Assembly (NCBI GenBank): GCA_948474755.1
Contig: CAOLHI010000625.1
Coordinates: 1 to 64,000, forward strand
Source: Ctenosaura bakeri
Lineage: Eukaryota > Chordata > Lepidosauria > Squamata > Iguanidae
Reading direction: 5' to 3'
DNA length: 64,000 nt
Positions 1-12,029 of the stretch are shown one piece after another. Positions within the stretch are counted from its first letter, which is position 1. Each line of letters starts with the position of its first letter. The position numbers were made by a program, and so were the translations under genes. A model generated the notes under the pieces. The model did not search any database and was not told where the DNA came from. It saw only the letters and a program-made list of their open reading frames with translations.

Positions 1-1534
1 AGAGAAGGAGATATAACTTCCTCAGTTATAACAAGAAGATTCTGCACCATTCGCAGCGAAGAACAAGTTTGTTTGCTCCTTCCTTTTATGTTTTCAGCAA
101 TGATTCCACCTGTGAGGGATCATTCAATTTTTTTTAATTTTTTTTGGCAAGTAGGAGGTTGATATTTACCCTCAGTCCCTTCTGAGAGGACACTGACAGT
201 GCCTCATCTCAAACTCACAGTATCACGCAAAAGAGGCAAAGAGAGAAGTTAAATGTTACAGGCAACCACCAAAATGCCAAGAAAAATGTAAGTATTTAGT
301 CAAATCTTGTTTAAAGAAACTGTTAAACCAATCTGAAAGTTAGAGGAAGGCTCCCTTGATGCTGCTACCATGGCGGAAGAAAAGGAACTGACTGTTATAT
401 AGGGAGGGGACTTATATTCCCCAGGAGGATGGGGGAGGGGTCAACTGCCAAAATGCCTACTCCTAGGTTTCGAGAAGGTTCCGAATGCTGTTTCACGCAG
501 GCGCGTAAACCCATTTGTATGATTCACAGAGACCACAAAGAAGAAACATTCCTTCTATGGGCCACAACACCAGGAATAACCAAAACAACATGGCTGCTGG
601 CTCAGGGACTCAATTAATTAATTAAATAAATACTTGGGAAGCTGCAGTTCATGAAGTTGCCCTCCCCAAGCTCTGCTTCTATGGGGCAAGCATGGAACAT
701 ATTTACCCTGTATATTGCACTGAAAAGCTGTGCAAGGTACAGGATCTTTTGCCCTGTGACCTGGCTACAAACCAAGCCATGGCTAAAAGAGAGAGTTCCA
801 CATGTTTCCACAGAAAGATATTTTCCTTGCTCATGCAATATTCTTACATTGTACTGCCACAAGCAGCACATTCTTGATTTGTACACACAATGGATGATGT
901 CACAGTTCCCTAACCTATGCCTCATTACAAAAATTGGTTTGCCTTTATAAATCATTTTCTCTTTGGAGCGAAGATTAGATATTGCAGTTGGAAGACTGAG
1001 ACCAAATGTAAACCAGGGCAAGCATCTTAGACTCACCTTCCGCCTCCCAAACTCTCCTTCTACCATTACCGTGCTTAGGCTTTTGTCACAAGTGCTCAAG
1101 ACTACACTGCATCAACATAATGATGTGCATCGGGCTGCAGTGGACACAGCCCCATCATTAGGTAGATTCTGGTGGGTGTGGAGTGGGGGGGGCAACAATG
1201 TGATTTTAGAGGACAGTGAACAATGCAGGTTGCTGTGCTCCCCATGCTAGTTGATTGCCTTCAGACACAGTTGAAGATAGTGGCTTGTCTCCAGTGCTTA
1301 ATTTAGATTCAACTGCTGCTCCAGTTTGCTTCTGTACTTGGAATGGGTGGGGGGCTTGTTTGTTGCTCCAGTCAACAAAATCCCTTGCTCCATTTCTGAC
1401 TGTATATGCTGTTTGATAGTTTTAGGAATCAACAACAGAAAAAAAGAGTCTTAGCCAAATTTTGTCCCTAACCAATTCTTACTCTGCAACAGTTCTCCAA
1501 GCCTTATGAGGAACAGCTTATGGTACTGGGTATG
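1..1534. other. intronic DNA, nothing recognised
   Basis: AT-rich sequence with a short AATT tract near 613-630 and a G run near 1180. ORFs up to 161 codons occur on both strands but overlap each other, lack repeat or family motifs and have no supporting splice context, so they are taken as chance. By position this is intron of the minus-strand LHPP gene. Confidence 0.5.
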
Positions 1535-1890
1535 TTAGGTTGGAGAAAAAAGACTGAGTGGTGATACAATATCCATCTTAAATATGTTGTATAGAAGATG
1601 GAGCAAGCTAGTTTTCTGCTGCTGCAGACATATGAACCAGTGGATTTAAATGACAGAGTTTTCATCTAGACATAAGAAAGAGCTTCCTAATGGTAAGAGT
1701 TACTCAACAATGGAACAGATTGCTTCAGAAGGTGGTAGTCTCTTCTTCTTTGGAGGTTTTTAAACCGACCTTGAATAGACAGTTATTAAGCAGACATCTT
1801 TCAAGAATACTTTAGCTGTATATTCTGCATAGCATAGGGTTGGGCTAGATAGCTCTGTTTCCCCTTTGAGTTCTATGATACTCTGACTCT
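1535..1890 (+). mobile_element. CR1 LINE, old 3' fragment
   Basis: The stretch follows the order of the younger CR1 copy at 61862-62325: GGDTISIL region, KKELPNG, an EQIASEGGS block, then ggaggtttttaa, a gggttgggctagat motif and a ttctatgat-type end. Frameshifts and stops are frequent. It is a 5'-truncated, ancient copy. Confidence 0.7.
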
Positions 1891-3847
1891 GAATATACTA
1901 TCTGAAAAAAGTCTCAGAATATCCAAGAGTTTATTAATGCCGGATGACTGCCATCTAGAATAGAAAGGCATACAGCAGATGTACTACCAAAAGAGTATAA
2001 TTGTACAAATGCCAATGCTATCATTTAATGAAGGACTCATATTAAGTTACGCATTTTATTGAAATCTAGACTTACACTGGACAGTTCAGCACTGTTAATC
2101 CCATTAACAACAAGATTCATACAACAAGATTAGAGGTTATATAGTTCGAATAACCCACACACCAAATCTCTCAGCTAATTTTGGTACCTTTATATTTTTA
2201 GATATAAAGATCACGTCATCTTCCCAGGAAATCATAGATAAGCTAAAGGAGTTACAAACATCACTCTACAGTGGCTCAATTTCCTGGTTAAATATACCCT
2301 ATAACCTAGTAAAACCTAATGGTGAAGAGGAACATTTTAAAGTAATAACACTCCCCTTTCAAAATCCCCCTTCCTAGGTTTCCCAGAAAAGAAGCACAGA
2401 CTGCAAGATTATTACTGGGAAAGGGGAACCTGTTAAATATTCATTGGGGTTTGGAAAGGTTTTCTCCTATGATCAAGCTTTGTTACAAATCAACTTACCT
2501 TTGCTTAGTATAAGATATGTATTTCAAACGACTATATATAAGACTTATATAAATTACGGATTTCATATTATATCTATTTATTTTGATATAACATTTCAGT
2601 AAATACACATTTACCAGCAATATTTTTTATAAATTTTAAATCCTTGCATATAAAATTTATATGTGATTTAAATAAATGTACAACTCTGAGCATAACTGTA
2701 ATATTTAAAGTCTGCATTGCATGCTAAGCACAATACCACGGCAAGTCTATTCTCAAAATGTTCCATAATTAATAAGACTGATGCTAGCAGAGTGTTTTGA
2801 CAATCAGAATGTACAAAGTGGTTTTCTAGCCACTTACACTAGTGTAGACCTAATGAGGTCTATATACCTACACTAATGTAAGCACTCCACATACAGAGCA
2901 GCCCATAAGCACCCCATAACTATATCTTCTGGGCATTTGTACAGGAGCGATAGGGAAAAAATGAGTCTCTCTAACACTGTTGTGTGCTGTGATGTGATTA
3001 CCATAGAAATATGAGACAGGGCATCTTAAAGTGTATGTAAGTCCATAAAGCTCCAGGAAAAGAATGGGCTCCTTTTAGCATATGAATTGCCAGTGCTCAG
3101 GGACCAAGCTTGCACTCGCAAGTCAATTTAAGAGATTTTTTTTAATCTCCCAGATGGCAGTCACTCTAGGAAAATCAAACTATAAGGGCTTGCTGCATTA
3201 CTATAAATGGTGAATTGCACATGCCAAGAAAGATTATTTATTTATTCATTCTTAAATGCATGAAGAGCCAGACCCAGCCTGTCTTGCTCATGAACATTTA
3301 TTATAGTAGGACTGCTTGTGACAAGCAAGGAAAGAAGGTTTTGTCCCAGAAGACTCAGGGGGTGGGGAGTGGGGAGGAATCCTCAGGCACTGCAAAAGTG
3401 TGTGGTGTTACTGTGCAAATAAATATTCCAAGAACAGCTTCTAAATTGGAACAGAGATTTTTACCACTAAGACGCTGCTAATCCTAACAACCAAAATAAA
3501 TTAAAATCTGACCAGATTTCATCCAGCAAAGGATTCATATACATATACAAATCATATATTTTTGGAAAATACTCAGTGGAACAATGAGTTATAATTTGTC
3601 CAGCAGCATTAAATCTAGCACTACCAGTAGGCCATATGCTTGGCTCACTTTCTCAATTTGTACATGCTTTCTCTCACATGGACACATTCATCAAACATAT
3701 CACCAGCCTCCTTTTCTCAATGCTGCTACAGATGATGTGTTCTCAGTGCTGTTATAGTGCCCATATATCCTAGTTGTTGTCAGAGGAGAGTCTTCTGTCT
3801 CAAGCTGCCTTCTCTTTCAAAATCCAAATTCAGTCTTAAGACAAAGG
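1891..3847. other. AT-rich intronic DNA, nothing recognised
   Basis: No repeat family, RNA gene or exon could be assigned. 2490-2720 is especially AT-rich. An 88-codon plus-strand ORF at 3215-3481 has no recognisable motif and is considered chance. Confidence 0.45.
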
Positions 3848-3912
3848 CCGTTTCCGCCCTACGCTGTTACAGTGCTATTATTCCACTTTCAGTATAGTGC
3901 GGAAATGGCCAA
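3848..3912. mobile_element. short palindromic MITE remnant (about 65 bp)
   Basis: Terminal inverted repeats ggccgtttccgc at the left and gcggaaatggcc at the right flank a body that shares tgctattattccactttcag with the larger MITEs at 26610 and 26945. It looks like an internally deleted member of the same family. Confidence 0.6.
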
Positions 3913-3959
3913 AGAAGGAAAAGCAAGAAACATCCAGCTACCCATCACATTTAAGCACT

Positions 3960-4405
3960 ATAGGTCCATTTCCTTACACATTCAAAGCACTGGTTATGCC
4001 CTGTAAAACACTACATGGCTTAGATATCTGAAAGACCATATATTCCCATATGAACCTGCTCAAGTCCTAAGATCGTTGGTAGAGGACTTTCTCTTGGTTC
4101 CTCCACATTCACAGGCTCCTCTAGGGAGAACATGGCAGAGAGCATTCTCAGTGGAACTCCCTCCCAAAGGAAGCTTGGTTGGCCCCGTCTCTTCTCTCTT
4201 CCTGCTGTCAGGTAAAAGTCTTTTTATCAGAAGAGGCCTTTGGCTTTTAAAGTGATTTGAAAATGTTTTAAATTGTTTGAAACTAGTTTTTTAATTGGAC
4301 TGTTTAACTCTTTAAAAAATGGTTTTGCATTTTGGCTTTAGTTTGTTTCAGTGTACTGTATATTGTAAGCTGCACTGGGGGGGGGGATATAAACTAAGTA
4401 AGCAA
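3960..4405 (+). mobile_element. L2-clade LINE, degenerate 3' end
   Basis: Broken reading frames keep the C-terminal signature seen in better L2 copies here: a FKAL.. KTLHGL block, a SPYEP-like block, ERAFSV followed by WNSLPKEA, then a VKVFL-like end. A 3' UTR with tattgtaagctgc precedes a G run and the end of the element. Confidence 0.6.
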
Positions 4406-5400
4406 GCTAGCGCTAGAACAGCAGACTGAGTATCCAAGTGTCTTGACCAGCCTTCCTCATAATGATGATATGTACTCCATTTCCATTTACATTAAAGTAA
4501 CCATTTCCAAATGTTCATACACATATAAAATGTGCAAATCTGTGTAAATCTGTGTTCCCTTCTCTGTAAAATAATAAAAGTAATAACTAGTTAAAAACCA
4601 GTAATAACACTGAAAGAAAAACATGAATCCCAGTAAAACAACAAAATCAAAGAGATTACAGTTAAAATCTCATCAACTACATAAAGCACAAGAGAATCCT
4701 TTTAAGAGAAAACAATAGTAAACAAATAGGACTTTTGGAGCTCTTTTTAGAATCCTTCTAAGAGAAAACAATAGTAAACAGATAGCTCTTTTGGAGCCAC
4801 TTAAACATTGACAGTGGAGAGGGATGGTGAATATAATAGGAAAACAGATTTTCAGTAACATGGCTCTGCTACAGAAAAAAAAAATCCTCTCCCTTTCAGC
4901 AGACATTCAATGAATGAATTCATGGTTACTTATTAATTTTCAACTGCCATTTTCCCTCCATTGTACGCTGGAACAAAAGCCAACATTTTCTTTTGTAGGA
5001 GTAGCTGGCCCCTACTATCATTAGTGGCATTTATATTCCAGTTTAAATCAGGCAAATTAAAGAGAGCCTTATGGCATAATGCTCAACAGTATTTGGACGT
5101 GAAAGCTACAATTCTAAATGCACTCACTAAGGCATAAGCCTGAGTGAATCAAGTGGACAAAAACGGATTAGACTATGCTGCTTATCTCACTTATAATTTT
5201 CTCCATTATTATGACTATGTCTCTGTTTCTAAGTTGCCGTCCCTTTCAGATCAAATACTTCCAGCAATGCAAAGGTAACTAGATTCATATCAATGTTGCT
5301 TGGAACTTGATTTGGTCTCCAAGCCTCTTGGGAACATGAATTTAAAGACATCTTTACTTCTTCTAATGTCCTAACCTTGTCTCTCAACATAAACCAGAGC
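4406..5400. other. intronic DNA with one tandem duplication
   Basis: Apart from the 56-bp duplication annotated separately, no gene, RNA or repeat family was recognised. The minus-strand ORF at 4673-4906 is created by the duplication. Confidence 0.45.
4693..4798. repeat. 56-bp tandem duplication
   Basis: Two adjacent units starting agaatccttt at 4693 and agaatccttc at 4749 share aagagaaaacaatagtaaac and an ...ttttggagc end. Only a few substitutions separate the copies, so the duplication is fairly recent. Confidence 0.85.
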
Positions 5401-5404
5401 TTGA

Positions 5405-5525
5405 AAAAGTTAGGAGTTTATTTTTTGAACTAGAGCTCCCAAAATCCCCCAGTCAGCGTGGGCAGTGACCTTGCTGGCTGGCTGTTTCTGGATGTTCCAG
5501 TCTGAAAAGCTAACTTTTTCCAAGT
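5405..5525. mobile_element. MITE-like fragment with ctcccaaaatcccccagtcagc core
   Basis: The core resembles the widely dispersed squamate sequence reading ctcccagaatcccccagccagc, also present near 52820 on the same strand. Ends are not clear, so the class is inferred only. Confidence 0.4.
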
Positions 5526-6230
5526 GCTAGCATAAATTATACAGACTTTACAGTAACTAATCCCCCCCAAATTGCCTTTCAATCAGCAGGAAGCTGGCAG
5601 GCAAGAACAGGACGTACAAACTCTTTTAAATTATTTCTATACACATCTGTCTTGGCATCATGATGAGACCCTCCCAAGAGCACCCCCCAAGGGCATTCAG
5701 AGATCCCAAACCTGCCATTTTTATTTCCTTAAGAACAAATATGAATAACAGTGTTTCGCGTGAATCATTGTTGGGTTTGACTTTTTCATTCTGTCATCTT
5801 GACCTCCTGATTATTTAATCTTATTTTCCAATCCAAGCTGTTAAACAAATGCATTAACCTCATTAATTCCTGTTAGCCCAATTTGCTCTTTTGTGTCGAC
5901 TGTGCTACCTTTCTCCCTCTACCGCTTATCTACACCACAGTTTTAATATTAGATTTATAATTTCAAATTATATTTTCTTTGAGATGCCAAAAAACATAAC
6001 TCACTGTGTGTCAAGGAGCATATGAAAGATTCTCAGCAGAGAAGGTAAGTATTTGGTATTGTGGCATTACTAACACTACAGCTGTGCAACTTCAAGGCAA
6101 GGATATGGAACTTCCCTGGGGTCAAAGGTCACATGTGTTGGTGGATGGATGATGAACTGTGCATGAATACACACATTCACTCCCATTCCAGCAATTGTTC
6201 TCTCTATACAGTGGTGGGATGGGGTTGATG
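5526..6230. other. intronic DNA, nothing recognised
   Basis: AT-rich stretch with no assignable repeat. The last 150 bp contain a minus-strand ORF (6076-6273) that runs into the hAT element and has no family motif. Confidence 0.4.
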
Positions 6231-6238
6231 TTATAAAG

Positions 6239-6556
6239 TAGAGCCTTCCAAACTTTTCATGTTGGTGACACACTTTTTAGATAAGCATCATTTTGCAACA
6301 CAGTAATTCAGTAAGTAATTCAGTAAGTGGAGGCAGCCCCTCCACCTGAGCCTGGCCTGACATCACCCTCGCCAGGGTCTTCCTTGGCCCGGGGCAGCTG
6401 TGGAGGCAGCAGGAGAGGCAGCCCCTCCACCCGAGCTTGGCCTGCTGAAGTGGCAGGAGAGGCAGCCTCTCCACCCATTATGTTTGTGTGACACACCTAC
6501 ATACACACTACAGGTGACACACTAACATGTCACGACACACAATTTGGAAAGTTCTG
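6239..6556. mobile_element. non-autonomous hAT element with 8-bp target duplication
   Basis: The left end tagagccttccaaac and the right end ttggaaagttctg form terminal inverted repeats. They are flanked by TTATAAAG (6231-6238) and TCATAAAG (6557-6564), a 7 of 8 match of the length hAT transposases make. Both ends carry gtgacacac blocks, as in the copy at 38918-39367. The interior holds about two GC-rich units beginning aggcagcccctccac. There is no transposase ORF, so mobility depended on an enzyme in trans. Confidence 0.85.
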
Positions 6557-6564
6557 TCATAAAG

Positions 6565-7205
6565 CCTCTTTCCCATCGTAGCAATATTACTGGGAAAGAT
6601 GACATCAGTAGATCACTTCTTGCATGCCCTGCTTCCCTCACATGAGAGTACGACAGCCTTATTTTAGTCATCTTGGCTTCTATGTAGAGTTCAGGCTTGA
6701 TTTGTTCTAAAACCCATTGTTTGTTTGTTTTTTGTAATCCACCTTATCTATAGAACTCTTCTCCAGTAATATATTTCAAATGAGTTGATTTTCTTCCTAC
6801 CAGCTTTCCTCAGTGTCCAGTTTTCACAAGCATACATAGAAACTGGAAATACAACGGCATGGACAATCCTAACTTTACTATACAATGATATAACTTTACA
6901 CTTTAAGATCCTGTCTAGTTTGTTCATGGCTGCCCTTCCAAGTCCTCTTCTTCTTCTTATTTCTTGACTGCAGTCTCCATTCTGATTAATGACTAAACCA
7001 GTGTATGGAAAATCTTCAACTATTTCAGTGTCTTCATTACCTACTTTAAAATTATGTAAATTATCTGTGGTCATCATTTTAGTTTTCTTAATATTCAACT
7101 GTAAACCTGCCTTTGCACCTTCTACCTTGACTTTTGTCAGTAATCATTCCAAGTCTTTGCTATTTTCTGCTAGTAGTATGGTGTTATCTGCATATCTTGG
7201 ATTAC
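6565..7205 (-). mobile_element. BovB (RTE) LINE, reverse transcriptase 3' half
   Basis: On the minus strand the reading begins with a degenerate RYADNTILLAE-type block (the YADD box, mutated) near 7200. It continues through NIKKTKMMT, DFPYTGLVIN, LGRAAMNKLDRI and ENWTLRKAGR to the WRR motif (6748-7098). A further VLEQIKPEL..EAKM block lies towards 6600. These are the standard downstream blocks of BovB ORF2. The copy has stops and ends at the hAT insertion. It faces the EN/RT half starting at 7206 and is proposed to be part of the same inverted insertion. Confidence 0.88.
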
Positions 7206-9118
7206 TGATGCTCTTTTCCAGGGGTGACACTGCTGGAGGATTGCTCACAGACAACAGCAATGGCACCATAACTAACACTTGTTACAACTGCGCAGAAGGA
7301 GTCATAGTAAACCCTTTTTAAATGTCTTTTTCCATGAAAACTCTCTGCACTATAATGAGACAATGTGAAATGAAACAGAAGATACTGCCAGAAAATGAAA
7401 CTCCCAGGTTGGACAGCACTCAACAAGCTTCTAGGGTACAGGAGAGGACAACTGCAAGTACCACTGAGGCTAATGATGCAACTGGACACAAGCTAAAAGG
7501 CCATTTGGCTGTTGATGCACTCAGAGGTTAAAGGAAAGTCTGACGCTGCACAACACATATTACAGGAACATGGAAGGTGAGAGGTATGAATCAGGGGAAG
7601 CTAGACATGGTAAAACAAGAAATGGGAGGTATAAACATTGCAATTATCAAGTTGAGTAAGCCAAAGTGGACAGGAATTTGACATTTGCTCCAGATAACTA
7701 CATGGTATTTTATTCAGGAAATGCAAAACTAAAAAGGTATGGGGTGATATAAACAGTAAGGAGAAATGTAGCAAAAGCAGTCAAAACATATGCAAAGTTA
7801 TATCAATATCAGTAAGACTTCAGGGAAAGCCCACCAATATAACCACAATCCAAGTTTGTGCTCCAACTGCAGTGACAGAAGAAGAAGAAATTAAAAGATT
7901 CTGTGGAGTCCAAGAGGAAATTAATCACACACGAGAACACATCTTTTTGTTAATCATACAAGATTGGAATACAAAAACAGGAAACAGAGCAGAATTGGAA
8001 AATTTGTCCTAGGATCAGGAAATGAAGCAGGAGACCACCTGACTAAATTTTGCAAGGCTAACAATTTGTTCATTGCAAGCACATTATTTAAGCAATCAAA
8101 GAGGCAACATCACCTGATGGTCAATATAGAAATCAAATAGACTACAGAACTGGAAGCAGAAAAAATGGAAAAGCTCCATTTTCTATGCCAAAACAAGATC
8201 AGCAGCAGATTGAAATACAGACCATGAACTGCTAATATCAAAAATCAGGGTAAAGCTAAAGAATGACATAAAATGAACCATTCTTCAGTACAACCTGAAG
8301 AACATCCCTATAGAATTTAAAAATACTTTTAAAAAACAGATTTGAACTAAAGCCTAATCAATTGGGAGCCAGAAAAACTCTGCACTGAAGCCATGAACAC
8401 TATTAAGAAGGAATGCAAAAAGACACTATCTGAAGCCATAAAGACAGAGAAGCCTCACTGGATGACAGTCTAACCTCTTGAAGAAGTAAAGTACAGATGA
8501 GAAGCATAGAATCATAGAATCATAGAAATGTAGAGTTGGAAGAGACCACACGGGCCATCCAGGCCAACCACCTGCCACGCAGGAACACCCTTAAAGCACT
8601 CCTGACAGATGGCCATCCAGCCTCTGCTTAAAAACCTCCAAAGAAGGAAACTCCACTACACTCCCAGGCAGCATATTCCACTGCCGGACAGCCCTGACTG
8701 TCAGGAAGTTCTTCCTGAGGTTCAGGTAGAATCTCCTTTCCTGCAACTTGAATCCATTGTTCCTTGTCCTGGTCTCTGGAGCAGCAGAAAACAAGGCCTC
8801 TCCCTCCTCTACATGGATACATAGATACATACATGGATACACAGATGACAGAAATAGAGTCAGAACCCTGAATGCAAGAAAATTAGCCTGTGCTTTATAC
8901 ATTATATAAAAGCCTGTGATTGTATAGATCATGAAAACCATGGATTACTCTTAAAGAAATGGGTGTGGCACAAAATTTGATTGTCCTGATGTGTAACTGT
9001 ACTCAGGATGAGTGGCTACTTTCAGGACAGAATATGGAGAAATGGAACTGTTTTCAGTTAGCAAGGCAAGCATTTTATCACCCTATCTGTTTTATTCTTA
9101 TGAACTGCTGGACAGAAA
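7206..9118 (+). mobile_element. BovB (RTE) LINE, 5' leader, endonuclease and early RT half
   Basis: After a leader (7206-7540), the plus strand encodes decayed endonuclease blocks: MNQGKLDMVKQEM near 7590, LSKPKWTGI, a GKPTNIT..VCAPT block near 7830, an IIQDWNTKTG block near 7960 and a WSPDGQYRNQIDY-like block near 8115. A later KEMGVA..DCPDV and SILSPYLF stretch (8940-9095) is the RT region just before the YADD box. Frames are broken many times and a CR1 is inserted at about 8503-8816. The order fits the minus-strand half at 6565-7205 as its missing 3' continuation. Confidence 0.85.
8503..8816 (-). mobile_element. CR1 LINE, 3' fragment inserted in BovB
   Basis: The minus-strand frame holds [20 protein letters not shown], then [19 protein letters not shown] and a VFKQRLDGH end, matching the CR1 at 61862-62325. 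Its 3' terminus is at the low-coordinate end, where catagaatcatagaat repeats lie, the reverse complement of the attctatg octamer CR1 tail. It is 5'-truncated near a GGATACATA-like simple repeat at 8810-8850. Confidence 0.9.
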
Positions 9119-9562
9119 ACTGTCATGGTGTTGAATGGAATCAAAGTACATTATGACTGTCTCAGACTTAGTATGTATATATAGCCCATTTTCTATACAG
9201 TAAACATATTTGTAAACAGAATGCATTCTTGAAATTGTTTATGTGACTTGTAACAGACTGGATGTTACGATGCATTGTCATTCTAATTATGGCTGTGTAC
9301 CACTTTGAGCAAAAGGGACTGCAAAAAATGTGAGATACAAATGAATTGACTATGTCTGAGAAAAGGGTATTCTATAGTTACAATCGACTGGCTTTGTTAA
9401 GAGGATTTTATATGTTTGTATGTTTCTAATTATATTGTCTTTTCCATATTAATGACCTTTGTTTTTTAAAGGCTAACTACTACCTCCCAAATGAAAATTG
9501 CCAAGAAATGTACATGTGACTGAAACCTCAAAGGAGGTTTCTTATGAACTGCTGGACAGAAA
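9095..9562. repeat. 24-bp direct repeats flanking a 420-bp insert
   Basis: An identical 24-nt sequence beginning ttcttatgaactgctgg occurs at 9095-9118 and 9539-9562. The 420 bp between them contains a LINE-3'-UTR-like ccactttgagcaaaagggactgc block and ends without a clear poly(A). The repeats could be a long target duplication or the edges of a tandem duplication. Confidence 0.7.
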
Positions 9563-9628
9563 GGAGGTATAGGCAATCTGCATCCTTAAGGTTTCCTATA
9601 TCATCCACTATGGCTGCCTTGGGTCTCT

Positions 9629-9815
9629 CCAGTGGCATAGGGATGGGGGGAGAGAGGACAGTGCGCCCTGGGCAGCACTTTTTCATGCCATTGCTCCTTG
9701 CTTGTCCCCCTGCTTGTCATTGCCTTGCCCACATGCACTGCCCACACATGCCATTGCCCCACCCACACACCTCCGCCCCCGCCCCTACCCTGCTTGTGCC
9801 AAGCTATGCCACTGG
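9629..9815. mobile_element. TIR element (ccagtggcatag type) with C-rich core
   Basis: CCAGTGGCATAG at 9629-9640 and CTATGCCACTGG at 9804-9815 are perfect 12-bp inverted repeats, with ctct on both sides as a possible duplication. The 187-bp element has a core of cattgcc and ccacacac repeats and no coding capacity. A related end occurs at 21160. Confidence 0.75.
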
Positions 9816-12029
9816 CTCTTTCACTCCCCTTGCTGATGCTACTTGAAAAGGGAGTCATTTCCTGCTCTATGGTTACCGTGCTTATATAGAACACCCCTGT
9901 CAGCTAGGTAATCTGTTCCTTTGGGAGGAGAAATCTTGTGATCCCTAAGAAAATACCTCCCTGTCCTCTTTCCCACCATGCTCCTGCTAACCTGCCTAAT
10001 GTCTGTAGACTTTGGAAATGTTTACATTATTAATAGCCTCATGAAACACTGGATTTTTAAAAAACAAATATTTCCAGAAGTACAGTTACCCTTTCTCTGC
10101 CTCATAGCACTGGAATGAGTGCTGCACACAAATGAATGAATCATTTTCACAAAATTACCATCTGTATACTGAGGAGAACTGTAACATCTCGCTCAGAAAT
10201 CACATGGAATATTCATGCCAGGGAACCAAGTCCAATTTGAACTCAATTAAGGGTGAGGGTGCCAATGGAACTACTTTATTTTTTAAAACTCTTTTTTATA
10301 AAGGTTTAAAACTTTTTGTAAAGATGATTTGGACCACCATTTGAAAGTATCTAATAAATATAAACTGGAACAGAACTTTATTTTTCTCTGTTCTTGCCAG
10401 TCAGTTTTTTGGTACAAGAATAAGGCTAAGACTTTATACATATAAATAAAGCAGTGGCATATTTATTCACTCAAACTAAAGGAAATAACGAGAACACCAG
10501 AGCAACAAGTTGGATCCACACTTAGCCAGGCTTCAAAGAGTAGCTTCTTAGTCCTTTACTTAGTCATGAGGGTCCCATTCATTTCATTGGATTTAACTTT
10601 AAGTGTAACTCAGACAGGATCCATCCCAGTATGTGGTGGCTGTTGTTGCTGTTTTTAAACACACGTTAGGCTTGTTTGGGCTTCTGTATTTTGCTCCAGT
10701 TCAGTGACTGGGAGGCAGGATGAAGGCCTACTGCTTTAAAGCAGCAGCCAACGGTGAAGAAAAACAGCCTTGTTGGAGGATGAGGGAAAGGACGCCATTT
10801 CGGCATTCTTCCCTCCAGCGCCTCCCCCATGCTAAAGCACTCAGCCAGCCTCTGGCTGTTAGGGTTGTTTTTGCTGAAACGCTTTCTCTTCTTTTTTTTA
10901 CACTTGACCTACAGGTCAACAGCATACATAGTTTAAGCACTGAACTGCTTTATGAATAGGCTCCATCTGTGGAAATCAGGCCTACAGTGGCCCAAGTAGC
11001 ACAGAAGCACATCGGTGCCCAAACTGAGACAGAAGCTGTCCGAGAGAGCAGCTTTCAATCATCCCCTTGCTCTCAAGTAATCTATTCTATATTGCCTGGC
11101 ATAGAACCCTTGTTTATGTGCATATTCCAGAGAAGCAGTTCCGAGATATGCTCATGGTTTATGTGGCTTGTTCTTTTGTGGACTTCAAAACACCCGGAAG
11201 GTGACCAGTGATCCTCAGTGGCTGTGCACACTCTGGAGAATTCAATAATATGAACCAAGCTACGGTGCAGAGAAGCTACCTGCATATTGATATCCTTTAC
11301 CTCATCTTGTTTTCTGCAAAAGTTAGTGCTCTCTAAGAGTTGTCACACAGCAGCAGAGGACAGCAGTAATACAGAGATATCAAGCACTGAGGCTATGGCA
11401 TTCTTTCTTCAGAAGCCATTTCTGCTATTTCATGACAAGAAACATTTTCAGGTCACACAAGGCCAAAATACAGGACAATCCAACAAGAGTGGACAGAAGA
11501 GGATATGAGGTGAAATTGTACTGTTCCCCTTCATAGCATATCCTTTAGTAAGTAAAAGCTGCCCCTTCATCTTGTAATGGCTAATTAATATAGGTAGAAG
11601 AGATACAGGACAGCATTGTTCTAGCTGTTCTGGCACAAGTTTCCACTTGTGCTGCAATAGCTACAGAAAATCATAAGATCAAGCTAGAACAGTACAGTCT
11701 ATACTTCTGTTTTTCCTTAGGATGACACTGTGTTCAACTAACACTACTGTGAAAAGCAGATTCAAGAAATGCTATGCTGACTACTTCATTGGAAAGTCCC
11801 CGTCCTTGGTGAAACATGCCACCTAATGGACACTTCAGCCTATAGCCATGTAATCTTGTTGCAATGGGAGAGCTCTGTTAACACCATTCGGATCTCACCA
11901 GCAATTCTAGTACATCCGATGTGATAAAGTAATCCAATCATTACTGCAAAATATAACCTTAACCAAGACAGCTAGGAAATTAAGTATAAGGTATAATTCA
12001 TTAGTACACAGCACAGATACAGGAGTGAT
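9816..12029. other. intronic DNA, nothing recognised
   Basis: No repeat family or exon was assigned. A slightly GC-richer patch (10780-10870) is followed at 10906-10919 by tgacctacaggtca, an everted pair of AGGTCA half-sites of the nuclear-receptor type, which may be chance. Short ORFs on both strands overlap and lack motifs. Confidence 0.4.

Noticed and set aside
614..1099. 161-codon minus-strand ORF, the longest near the window start
   Set aside because: No recognisable family, overlapping plus-strand ORFs, and no splice or homology support; kept only as chance openness.
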